A DNA stretch of 64,000 nt from Coccinella septempunctata (lineage: Eukaryota > Arthropoda > Insecta > Coleoptera > Coccinellidae): positions 3,410,001 through 3,474,000 of the forward strand of contig NC_058192.1 in NCBI RefSeq assembly GCF_907165205.1. Reading direction: 5' to 3'. The notes under the pieces were generated by a model that saw nothing but the letters and a program-made list of their open reading frames with translations, was not told where the DNA came from and ran no database searches. Positions 11,666 to 22,868 of the stretch are shown here, in pieces; position 1 is the stretch's first letter; every line of letters starts with the position of its first letter. A program made the translations under genes and the position numbers.

Positions 11666-12793
11666 TCATTTATTACTTGTTGGGCAATTTATCGGGCTTC
11701 TGCCTTTTTTTGTTGGTTTGCTCCCACAAATGTTTCGGCACGCCTTCGAAAGCTGTCATTAGAGTTCACTTGATTCCCTAATTCTGCCTTATTTCTGGTA
11801 GTTCATGAAATTGTGAAGTAGCAGGTTATTCTCGAAGATTATCACTCTAATATCGACCGAGACCAGACAAAACCGATCGCGAATGAAGAAATCAAGCCAC
11901 CCGTCTTAAAAACTGTTGAAGCGAGAAGAGATCAACGCTTTAGAATCGCCCGACTCTAATTCCTGCTGTAGCTCGCCGACACAAACGTCAGCAATTAAAT
12001 TAAATTCTCATCAACTCTTCCATGGGAGTTTCACGGCGTATTAATAAACACCTGACAATATAAAATGGCGCCGCATCAAAATCGTGAGTGCCTCCGTGAA
12101 ATGAAGTCGTTGTTTTTTGCGAAAATTCCTCGGCATTCTTCGATCTCGATGTGCGGTGATAAAAAAGGACTCTAGACGAGTTTTGAGTGTCTACGGAAAC
12201 TGAAGTTACAAACTTGAAGAGTGAACTGAGGAAAATATGAGAAACTATACGAATCGACTTTCTTTTCGAAATTTCACGTGAACACAGAGTCAATCATTTC
12301 CTTGGGTATCTTTTGCCAATTTTATCAACGAAATGGTGAAAAAATTGCTACTTTTGACACTCCAATTATCAGAAAGGATGCATGTTTGACCCTTCGTTCT
12401 TTCACGAAATAAAAAAAATGTTCTCGCTGTGTTTGTGGCTGGTTCTGTGGATCTGCCAAACCTGGATGCGCATAATGCAATTCAAATATATTCCGCCATG
12501 GCTTGGCTGATATTGATGCGTGCCGAAAGCAGGATTAACGTGGCATAAATTTATTATGTTACATTGGGAATTAAAGGTTTATATGTTGAATGGTACGATC
12601 GCGACAGTATTTGCATTTCAAACTCGCACTTTTTCGGATTTGCTCGATTTATATCTGTCATGTTCGTGAGTTTTATGAATATTTCATTCGGTTTTATGTA
12701 CATTCCGTGATACTGCACTTACCTTACTCTCGCAGACCTTGTGACAGACGTATTTGCACACTGCAACAGAAATTCAATTCGTTAGATGTAATC
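11666..12793. other. unassigned DNA
   Basis: No gene recognised. A frame at 12000-12293 (-) shows no family features. The stretch ends at the TA flanking a mariner end. Confidence 0.3.
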
Positions 12794-12795
12794 TA

Positions 12796-13541
12796 CGAGG
12801 GTATATTGAAAAATTCTTAGCCTACTATAGAACCAAACAAAATTTCAATGTCACATTTATTACAGCGAACCTGCAACGTCTCTAGTCTTTTCAAAAAAAA
12901 TTTTTCCTCTTGCTCTGCAAACCAAACCTCCACAGCTTTTATTACTTCCTCGTTGGAAGAAAATTTACGACCATTTAAACTTTTTTTCAGTTGAGGAAAT
13001 AGATGATAGTCGGATGGAGCCAAATCTGGTGAATAAGGGGGGTGTTCTAGTAATTCAAACCCTAAATAACGAATTTTTTGCATGGCAACATCAGATTTGT
13101 ATGCAGAGGCGTTGTTCTGCAAAAACAAAACACTTTTGGATAGCTTTTCGCGTTTTTTCTCTTTAATTTTTTCCCGTAGAGTGGTAAGTAATATCGAATA
13201 GTAATCTCCGGTTATTGTTCTACCCTTATCCAAAAAATCAATTATGATTAGGTACCCCATGGCAATCCCAAAAAACTGAAGCAAGAACTTTTCCTGCAGA
13301 TTCTTTGGCACGAAACTTCTTAGGTCTTGGAGAACCACAGTTTCGCCATTCCATTGATTGTTGCTTTGTTTCTGGATCGTAGAAATGTACCCAAGTCTAA
13401 TCCACAGTATCAATTCGGTTTGAGAAATCCACATCGTTTTCAAATCGCGCACAGATCGAACGCGATGCTTCTACCCTTGCACGCTTTTGGTCGACATCCA
13501 AACATTTGGGTATCCATTTTGAAGCAATTTTTCTCATGTCA
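12796..13541 (-). mobile_element. mariner, 3' fragment
   Basis: The transposon's 3' terminal repeat is at 12796 (CGAGGGTATATTGAAAAATT on the plus strand) with TA before it. Reading leftward along the element, homology to the mariner at 29986-31249 continues to about 13541 and then stops abruptly inside the transposase region, so the 5' half is lost. An internal deletion has also removed the last codons and stop region relative to the 30-kb copy. Confidence 0.9.
12817..13540 (-). pseudogene. mariner DD34D transposase, C-terminal remnant
   Basis: Carries the mariner catalytic core: YSPDLAPSDYHLFP with the third Asp, and LQNNAS where the family has LQDNAP, so the second catalytic Asp has become Asn. 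The region with the first Asp (TMDETWVHF in the 28.5-kb copy) is in a different frame because of indels near 13380-13440. The end of the protein (after CNKC) reads into transposon end sequence because of a deletion. It is clearly non-functional, and the N-terminal DNA-binding half is absent. Confidence 0.9.
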
Positions 13542-15883
13542 GGACTATAAGAGCTAATTTTGGGCGCAAATATGAGGTAATCCGCAATGTATGACAGCAG
13601 TTGTAGATCTCAATGAGAAATCAGAAACAGGGCCTTTACAACAGTTGTCTCTTCATCTCACCATCCTTTCAATTTCAAGTGCTGAGCCATACAACATCGT
13701 TAAAACCTTTTCTTTTGAACACGAACAAGTAGATTTGAGGACAATGAATTTGGGATCACTATTGAATATAGTGGTCCAACACCTCATTAGTGAAAAATAG
13801 AGAACGAAACCTGTCAAAAGCCCATTATAAGTGAGCTGTGGTCTCCAAACAGTCAAACGTCAGGAATTACCTGTATTAACCTTTACCGACTGAACAAAAT
13901 AAGTTGAAATAACGCCATAAATCTGGTCGTCTGCATATATTCATATACATACATCGTTTCCTTGTTGATGCATTAATGCACATGCATTAAAGCAGTCACT
14001 TGCTGTGTCATTCCACAAAAAAAGGAGCAATTCCATGGGGTTGATTTATGGATCGGAACATGACGCGAAAATACCTCCATTGTTAGCAGGTTTGATGCCA
14101 GCTTTAACACCTAATTGAACGATTATGTTTTTTCCGCTCGTATTTGTCAAGATCGTTGTCGAGACATGAGTGATTCGATTGGATTGCATCGACCGAGGAA
14201 TTTCCCATTGTTAGCTTTCGTAAACGTCGCACGACAGATTCACAAAATCGAAAAGAATGAGGTTTCTTTCATGATCGGTCGTGCGGCAAGATATTATATC
14301 CAGATAAATCAGTGACACTCGAAGTGTCATGCCCAGCAGGCATAATTTCTTCGGCATTATTTGTTATTTACTGGTATTGGTTTCAAAACACCAATACCCA
14401 AGACTTTGGACTGTGCGATTTCAATGGGAAATTGCGCTAATTGGTTGATTACAAATGAACAGCTTCCATAATTATATCCCATACAACAATACAGAGTCGT
14501 TGAATTTTACGACAACTCATTGAACAACTCGCCCCGTGAAAGCACAGAAAGCTTGAATCCCTCGACTGGAATTTTACACAAACAAGTTTCCCTATTTAAA
14601 AGGCTGGAATCCCCATTCTGTAATCAGGAGTTTCCAGACCCTCTCCAGGTTCCCTGCTATTCCAGATTGTGTAACGTTGCTGGAATATTAAGTTATTTAA
14701 ATGCGAGAAACATTTAAGGATCCAGTTGACTATTTTTTCGGTTCTCGATACTATTCTCGCATCTTGAGCGAACTGAAAAGGTTTTCTAGATTGAAAAACA
14801 TTCTTATCGACATTTTCAATAGTCGCAATTTTTTCAATGCAGGAAACCTTGGACACAAAGAATTTTATCGCTACATCCAGTCATTTCCACGTCCTGATTA
14901 TTCTCGACGGTTATAGCGCTTAATAAAATTTAAGTGCCCATTCAGTCGACTCCTGCATCAATTTGCGCAAATGGAAAACAAAGTAATCTTCAATTTCATA
15001 GCACTTGAACCATACTGAACGTAAAATGCGCCACTTGTTAAAACACGCCTTGGATTAGAACATGTTTCGATCGGGATTTCTGAGTGCGTCAGTTGAAAAT
15101 GACCAAATTGTTAATCAGGCCATTTTTCATTCATTTTTCATTCGTTATTCTCATTAGATGAAGTTTGTTGTTTCAGTATTTTTAAGATTTCTTCTCTTTA
15201 TTGTTTGCTCGTAATTGATGAATTATCTGAATAAACATCACAATTAGAGAAATTAGCAGTCACTGAAAGTTCCTTCAACTATCATAGTTAGTGTATCAGT
15301 GATCAATCTTCGGTTAAATCAGCAGAATTCTTGTTCATACCTTTTTTCCTATTGGTGAAGGATCATAATAAGAGCAAAATATTCTGCTGTCAGTTGAAAA
15401 TGTCCACTCAGGCCTCATGATCAACCGGAGTCTTCCCCGTACAATGACGATGCAAATTCCCACCCGTTGGTCGTTTTGCAAAATCATTCCCTCATTGCTT
15501 ACATCTTCAAGTGGACTTGTTATGTTGCAAATATCGTGATACCTCCCACAATGAAATCCTTAGCAATCTCGTGGTCTTTCAAAGAGTTGCTCTTAAAATT
15601 TGTTTAGGTTCGCGTATTTCCCCTGACATCTGAATGACATATATTTCATCTACACTTATACAGGGTGAGTAAGCTTTTAGCAGCGTTATCTCGCTTGATT
15701 TGTGTCTGGGTGGTTGTGTTTGAGTGCTTTCGTTGGCTTATTGGCTAGGACCTGCAACTCTACAATAAAAGCCCAATGGGGGATTTGTAATCAATGATCT
15801 GGACATATTGATTTGGCATCAGTGATAAATGAACTTGACGAAACAGCATAATTTATACGGTCGCAAAGATTAGCAAGCAGAAC
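13542..15883. other. unassigned DNA
   Basis: No gene recognised. At 15659 a TATACAGGGTGAG motif resembles the tip shared by several repeat families in the window and may mark a short decayed element, but no partner end was found. Frames at 14115-14315, 14520-14717 and 14701-14916 (+) show no family features. Confidence 0.3.
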
Positions 15884-15885
15884 TA

Positions 15886-17402
15886 CACTGCGCAAAAAAA
15901 TTAACGCACATTATGGAAATCTCAAATTTATTCTACAGCTGAAGGTGTTCTCAATGATAATTATTTTTATCAGAATTATGCATGCATATGTTATCCACTT
16001 TCAACGGTTTTCTTTCATACAGATATTTTTCCCAGCAGGAATAAAAAAGATGATATTATCAGATTTTGAATGTATTGGCTCCATACTAAAATCAGTTGTT
16101 CTCGATCAATTCTAGTGATCAATAGTTTTTCTTTCGCTTAATTTTTTACACTCGATCGCTATGCAACGCGAAACACGCAATTTGACCCAAGAGGAATGTG
16201 CCCAAGCGGTAGTTTTGCGAGAAGAAGGGTGGACATTCACAAGAATTGCAGAAAGGTTCGGAGTTTCCCATACAAGTGTGTCCAGAATGTTGCAGCGATT
16301 CAGGGAGACAGGTATGAATGTCCGAAGACCAGGACATTCGTGGTAGACCACGGGTAACAACTGCCATTCAAGAACGTTACTTGAGAGTTTCTTCGTTGAG
16401 ACAACGGTTTGCAACCGCTCACTTCCTTCAAATTCAGCTTGAGCTGAAGGTGCATGAGGTGCAAATTAGCACTCAGACAATAAGAAATCGCCTCAGAGAA
16501 TATGATTTAAGGCCTCGTGTCGCGGCAAGAGGCCCAGCTCTTACCCCAGCGCATCGAAGGGCGCGTTTGGATTTTGCGAGAGAGCATATCCATTGGGAAG
16601 AGGCCGATTGGGAAAGAGTCCTCTTCACAGATGAGTCTAGATTCTGCCTCTACCATTGTGATCGACGTTCCCTTGTATACAGACGTCCACATGAAAGATA
16701 TGCTCAGTGCAATTTCCTGAATACTACTGGTTTCAAGGGAGGATCGATTATGGTATGGGGTGGAATATCTTTGACTGCTCGCACAGACCTAGTGGTCGTT
16801 GATAATGGAGCTATGAATACTGATAAGTATATAAGGAACATTCTTGAAGAGCATGTAGTGCCATTTGCCCCATACATTGGTGAAAATTTCATTTTTATGG
16901 ACGATAATGCCAGACCTCATCGTGTGCGCATCGTTCAGAAGTACCTTGAAGTCTCTCGAATGGAATGGCCAGCAAGAAGTCCAGATCTCAATCCGATTGA
17001 GCAGGTTAGGGACAACCTCAATAGAAGGCTGAGAAGTTCAGAAAATCATCCAGCTACTCTTAATGACTCAGGAATCCAACTCGGAGAAATCTGGGAAGGA
17101 TTAGATCAGAACATTTAAAGATCACTCATTTTGAGTATGAACCGTTATTGCCCATCTGTAATTAACGCAAGGGGTGGAAATACCAAGTATTAAATCACTT
17201 ATCAGCATTTCAGTATTTTGAAAATTGTTCATTTCTCTTCTTTCACATAAGATTCGGTGAAATCCTGAATTTGTCTTTAAGTGTCTTGTTTCGTTCAAAA
17301 CCTTCCTGAGGGAACATAAAAAATAAGTTATAAAGTCAATGTAGAGTTAACTTTCATTAAAATTGAAATTTTCAGAATGTGCGTTAATTTTTTTGCGCAG
17401 TG
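15886..17402 (+). mobile_element. Tc1-like transposon, copy 2 (family 1)
   Basis: A complete element of about 1.52 kb. It begins CACTGCGCAAAAAAATTAAC and ends with the inverted counterpart (GCGCAGTG), with TA at both flanks (15884-15885, 17403-17404). It encodes one transposase frame on the plus strand. It is very similar to copy 3 and shares with it a frameshift that copy 1 lacks. Confidence 0.95.
16161..17193 (+). pseudogene. Tc1-like transposase, frameshift, DD31E spacing
   Basis: The frame opens at MQRETRNLTQEEC with an N-terminal helix-turn-helix region. It runs into a stop after RRPGHSW (16346) because of one extra base, and continues in the next frame from 16318. The first Asp is in FTDESRF and the second in MDDNARPHR. 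A 9-bp in-frame deletion after QKYLE leaves only 31 residues between that Asp and the Glu of NPIEQV, against 34 in copy 1. A T-to-A change gives a stop at 17116-17118, 25 codons before the family stop at 17191-17193. The damage is multiple, so this copy should be inactive. The shared frameshift with copy 3 implies that both descend from one already broken element. Confidence 0.93.
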
Positions 17403-17404
17403 TA

Positions 17405-18146
17405 TAAAGGCGCTTCGAAAATCAATGAAAATTAGATGTTTTATTTGCAGGAGAAAAGGAGTGCTCCGATAATATCAGTTCCCATCGGAAATTCAATTCC
17501 ACGTAGGTCCGTATTCCACATAAAATATTCATTAAACGCGGGCGTATAGGGTTGATAAATCGAGAACTTTTCAATCCTCATAAATCAGCCTCTCGCTTAG
17601 CGAAACACCGTCTAGCGCTAATATCACGATCGCAGGGTATCTCTCTACGGCCAAAAAATAATTTCTCTCGACAACGTTACGGACGAAACGTGTAATTTAT
17701 CATCAGGGACGTTGTGACATCGCACTTTATTATTTTAAACGTCGATAATACTCCGATCGTGATCTGGAGACGAAGCCTTGGTATTGTCAGGGACGGTATA
17801 CGGGATTCTTTCATTCTTTGTTTCCCGAGACCACAGACATCATCGCAAGATGGAGATTTAGACTGCACAGGGTGAAACAATAAGGTCTATTTACTCATAG
17901 CAAATGCCCATTTCGTAATATTAAGGTTTTAACATCTTTGTTACTATGCTTGGCCAAGAAGAACTACTTGACATCCAAATTTTCATTTAACACCTAACTT
18001 AATATATCAGTACATACGTATAGGATCAAAGCCTTGTCCGTATTTTATACATCTGATAAGATTATCCTAAATTTTTAGTCGAAATGTTATATCTTCATTA
18101 TCGGGTACCAACAGGATGGTGTTTTTTTGAAATGAGATGTACCTAC
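17405..18146. other. unassigned DNA left of the C1 exon
   Basis: Would be intron 2 of the tensin-like gene if the exon call is right. 17480-17890 is relatively GC- and CpG-rich. No coding segment for the second half of the C1 domain was found here. Confidence 0.3.
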
Positions 18147-18261
18147 CTCTGCAGCATGAGCCTTCGTTGAAAATAGGCTGATGGCAAAGATGGCAAGGTC
18201 TGGGTTTCTTGAAGGTCTTACGTCGAAACGTGTGACTCGGTCCTTGAGATGGCACATCCTC
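18147..18261 (-). CDS. internal exon, first half of an atypical C1 zinc finger (tensin-like)
   Basis: Seen: on the minus strand a pyrimidine-rich acceptor (TTTTTTTCATTGCAG) precedes 115 bp of open frame, and a GTAGGT donor follows. The 38 complete codons contain HTFRRKTFKKPRPC, then CHLC, then QPIFNEGSCCR, i.e. His-x12-Cys-x2-Cys-x10-Cys. The donor splits a codon beginning with G, as expected if Val-Cys follows to complete a C-x2-C pair. Family knowledge: C1 domains bind two zinc ions and, when typical, diacylglycerol. The usual spacing here is x13 or x14. The shorter x10 spacing and the C-R-V-C continuation are, as I recall, found in the N-terminal C1 domain of tensin 2, a focal-adhesion adaptor. 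Inferred: part of an insect tensin-like gene. Other C1 proteins cannot be excluded. The second half of the domain is not identified in the window. Confidence 0.75.
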
Positions 18262-21252
18262 CTGCAATGAAAAAAAGAAGATTAGAGAAATCTTCCCGAA
18301 CATAGTGTTTCCTGATACTTCATTATTATCCCCCATAACAGTTGATTTCTAGTCTTTTAACTGTATTCGAAATAGAGGTTTGGATTATCGAGAACCATTC
18401 CTTCGTAGTAAACGCGAACAAATTGAGAACAAGCTGACTGTTCGGAACAGGAAATGAATAACGAAATGGAACTAATGAAGAATAAACGTTTCATCTAGAT
18501 TCGTTCCAGCAAAGTTCAGACGTCGAAAAGATTTTGCTATACTGCACGTTGAATTGAGGATTTTTTTGCTGCTAGATGTGAGGCACTCAATAATATTCGT
18601 CCAAGAATACAACAGTTCTACAATATAGTTCTCATATTGGTGTGGATTGCAGCTGATATAAAATCAACAAATTTCGAATTAAAGTTCCTTCATTCAATAG
18701 TTTAGGAATATTTTAAATTATTTTTCCTCATCAAAATCTGGGCAGAGACTGTCTGAGTTACAGCTGCCACTTTATAAAATAACGACATGTTTTTAATGCG
18801 TAAAAAAATTAATGAGGCAATCATTTGACACTAATTTTGAAGAGCATAATATCTGCTCGTGCAGTTTACAGATGTTTTATCGGTTCCTGTTGCCTGGAAA
18901 TAACTCAAATAATTTCTTCACTTTCCTGGATTCCCTTGAATTCCAACATCAACCACATAGTTCGCATAAATAAACACTAAGGGAGACTGAGTACACACGG
19001 ACGTGGTTGATTTACGTCGAAATAACTCCATTTGATGTTGTATACGACCTATTTATGAAGATATCTATAACCATCTTCCTCACATCGTCGACGGTCAGAA
19101 ATAGATTGATTTCCAAACAGACCAACATATATCAAAATTAAACAGTTGTGAACGCCATCATAACTGTAACCGATGTTTCGGATGTTATCGAAATTATAAT
19201 TCTTCCATGAGATTTATGCGTTTTGAATGAGATCATTAATTTCGTAATCGGGGGCAGATGGATTTGAAAGAGTTTTTTGTTGAATCAATTTGTTTATTTA
19301 TGACTTTGTTGTGAGCCGTCAAAATCGTTCAAATTGTCACAGAAATGGAGCATTTTCAATTGGAATATTTCATCTCGAAATTGATGTTCAATGATGAAGT
19401 TTCTATCTAAAAATGATTTGTATAATGAAGCATTAACGAGCTAATAAATGGCTAAAAATTCAATCGAATATAATATAAATTCAGCCAAATCAATTGAAGT
19501 AGTGTTTGGGTCTAATAGAAATAAATTTCTGAATGGCAGACAAGTCTTTTAACATTGTGAAACTCTGTCTCAAGAACACCTCTTCACACATAATTAAAAC
19601 GTTCGCCACAGATGAGTAACAAACATCAAGAATTAGACTTTCCTATACGTAATCCATTAAAGTGAACAACTCCATTCTTCAGAACTTTTTACAGGAGTGT
19701 AGAAAACATCCATATGTCTTCGAAATGAGTTGCCACGGCAGTGTGCATACCTGAGTGGATTTAAATGAAATGTATTACTTCCCTTCTTCGCGTATATGAG
19801 CTATAGGAGGGACTACTTAACAATTGTGCTTTCTTCTTCAACGTTTTCTAACATACAGATGAGATGCGGCACCTCTTCTGAAGCGGTTAATCCAATACGT
19901 GACCGCATCACCCTAATAAGCTTATGAGAAATTTGAGCACGTCCTAGCTACCGATTTATTCGGAACCTAGACGAAAAATTTCAGTGTTCCATTGATAAAT
20001 GTAGGATGCATATCACGGGAGATATAAATGATGAATGGGAAATATGAGTGCCACTATACCCTTTTCCTAACAGCCGACAAGTGGGCCGTGGAATTTTGAC
20101 TTTTATTTGACATTCCAACACGTCAACTGTCAAATTCCATAGCCTTCTCGACGGTGATTTGTAACTTTTGTTCGTGCATGTATCAGGCATATAATCAATA
20201 GGCAATACTTTCAATTCTAATCTGAAGATTTAGGGGAAGCATCTGGATATCCACTGCCGACTTGTATTCGATTCGAATGAAGCCATCAGGAGTTGGAATC
20301 GCTGGCTCTACGACCCCCAATAATAAGAGACCATCTGACACATTTTTGGATAACGGTAATAGGTAGAATGAGGTATGCGATATAACAAAAGGTCGGGTCA
20401 TGTCTATAATATAAGCCGCGTGCCACTCGTCAGCTAGTGTTTTCCTTCAGCAATTTGCGAGGGAGTGTTAACAGTACAGCTGGTCCTTTTAAAGGGAACT
20501 ACAAATTAAAAGCGACCGTGGAATCCACCCCTATGTTTGTTGAATTTTACTGGGGACTGTAGTCAGGTCACGTGCGTAGGATAATTTACTTTTATACCAA
20601 TTATGTATCCAAACAGAGTCACTGGAAGATGATTGATCTTTTTTTTCTGAAGATTGATGACAGAATGAGGTACTGCTTCTTAGGGGTGAGACGCAACAGG
20701 GAAAACCCATGTATTAAAACTCTCAACTGTGAGAAATCTTCTATCGGAGCACCTAAAGTATTCAAATGTACTCTTCGACAATGAATGTGAAAAGATAGAT
20801 AGAAGTTCCAGCACACAAACTTCGATTAAATGAATTTCAATGAAGGATTAACCCAACACAAACGTACATTTTCCGATTAGTTCTCTCGTATAAGAAACCT
20901 TTCACAAAAATCTAAACTATCCGACTATTTTCATTCATTATACAATTGCACGAATGCAATGAATTACTGCTACAATTTTCTATAATCAATACACCTCTCA
21001 CATTCACAGTTATCTACAACGCCAAATCCTGCATCCCTCTGGCATTGTGTCCTTTCTGATGAACCATTAAACACAGTTATTGGAGTAATTTGATACTATC
21101 ACATCATGCTATCACCTATGTGATTGCCACGCATGTTAGTTAATTGTAGATACAATGAAAGGTGGTCTGTAACGTTTTAGAAATATGGGTTCAGCATGCA
21201 TGACCGCTTCGGAAAGTATGAGAAAAAAATTCCTCTTCACTGTAGAGGTACG
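18262..21252. other. unassigned DNA, probable intron
   Basis: Begins at the acceptor of the C1 exon. No other exon, repeat family or RNA gene recognised. Frames at 19981-20214, 20195-20401 (-) and 20572-20784 (+) have no family features. Confidence 0.3.
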
Positions 21253-21254
21253 TA

Positions 21255-21376
21255 CAAGGTGAGTCTTTCACTAGCACAAAAATTTTAGAAGTAGATTCTT
21301 GGGGTCAAGAGAAACACTTTTTTACCATTTTTTCCGAAGATACAGGCTGTTTTTAAGGAGACATAAGCCATTATGA
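21255..21376 (+). mobile_element. family A fragment
   Basis: About 120 bp matching the left terminal repeat of the 36-kb copy: an AAGGTGAGTCTTTCAC tip preceded by TA, then AGTAGATTCTTGGGGTCAAG and the T-rich arm, ending near CATTATGAATC. The remainder of the element is absent. Confidence 0.7.
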
Positions 21377-22754
21377 ATCAACAAATTACCGACAAGAATG
21401 ATCAAACATAGCCACAAATCTATTGGTGTGGTCCTTGCATTTTTCTCAATCAATCCTCTGTTTATATCTCATATAATCGCAGCGCCAGTCAAATGTCTAG
21501 GCTACCGATCAAAAAAGACCCACATTTGTATTCTTGTTTACTGACGCTGGTTTCAATGGGCGATTTTAGGATGTAAATGACTCAACGGGCGGTAAGTCAA
21601 ACGCAATAATTCTTTCCAATCTGATTGAATAAACTGATTTGAAACAGTGATCGCTGACCGACATTTGCACACGATGAGACGCTTGGTTGCAAAAACAATT
21701 AAGGATATCTGTTTTTCATTAGAGTAATGGTCACTGGATACGCAATCAATGGATTCCTTATGCTTCGGTAATGAGAAACATGTGCGAATTTATTGATCAA
21801 TGCCTAGGATTGAGAGTAAAAAAATGGATGGAAAGGATCAAGATTGGAGAACACTGTTAACTTGTGGTTTTGTATATGGAAATGATTTACCAAGGATCAT
21901 TCAGGGTAAGCATGACTTGATTAATGTGAGTAAAGACGTTCAATTATGAATCCTCAAATGTATAATTTATTCAGTGCATAAAAAGTGTACCTATTGACAG
22001 TAGTGAAAAACTTTCGATTCTCACTCATTGTTTTTCTTCGAAGAAAGAAAGGATAGATTTGAACAGAAGAATCCTTGGCTATTAAGCGGTTCGAAATATA
22101 ATAATGCCAGCAATCAATTCTGTTTTGTTAGTGTAAGACATGAATAAATCATCGGGAATTTTTATAATATGACTGATGAAACAATAATTATACTCCGTTG
22201 GAGGTAATAAATTATTTCACTAGATGAGTCGATATTTTTAACGCTTCTGGGTTTACATTCCAACGCCAGCGTTCTCGTTGCAGTCTTAAACAGGAATTAA
22301 TCAAACGAATGGCTGCTATACGAAAGTGGAAAATTATTTCATTATTTTCCCGTCTGTCCTTACATCCATCAGAGTCGAGGAAAATTCATAGCTGTTGCGA
22401 AAAAAGTAAGAATTTTTTGAAGGGAATCTCACATTACTTTTTGAAGGTTCTGGCAAAATTTGAGTAGAATTTGAATACGAATTCTTCATCAATGGGTATA
22501 GCAAATCGTTTGTGAACTTTGGTTAGAGTGTCCACAACCACTTTTCAGTGAAAAATTAAATATAGTTTGTTATTAAACAAGAATACTCAAGTAGATTGTA
22601 GAGCAATGAAAAAATGAACTTTTTTACATCAAAGAGCATGTCAAAAAGCCTAAAAATTAAAAGAATTGTTGAAAATAGTGCTCTTTTCAACAAATCTCGT
22701 TCAAATATCACAAGACGTTTCGAAAATATCGACGAATTTGATATTTATTTGGAA
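21377..22754. other. unassigned DNA, probable intron
   Basis: No gene, repeat or RNA recognised. Confidence 0.3.
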
Positions 22755-22868
22755 AACATGTAACGCCCTATATCTGGGAAACAAAGCATTTCCGGACAAA
22801 GACCTAGATGACCTTTCCGACTCAAAATAACTGTTTATAATAATAAATGTTTATGAAACACCCTGTAT
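22755..22868 (-). repeat. short element end with CACCCTGTATA tip
   Basis: A tract running from CGCCCTATATC (about 22768) to AACACCCTGTATA (about 22868). The TATACAGGGTG tip, read on the minus strand, is shared with other repeats here. It looks like the terminal piece of a dispersed insect repeat. The rest of the element is not identified. Confidence 0.45.
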
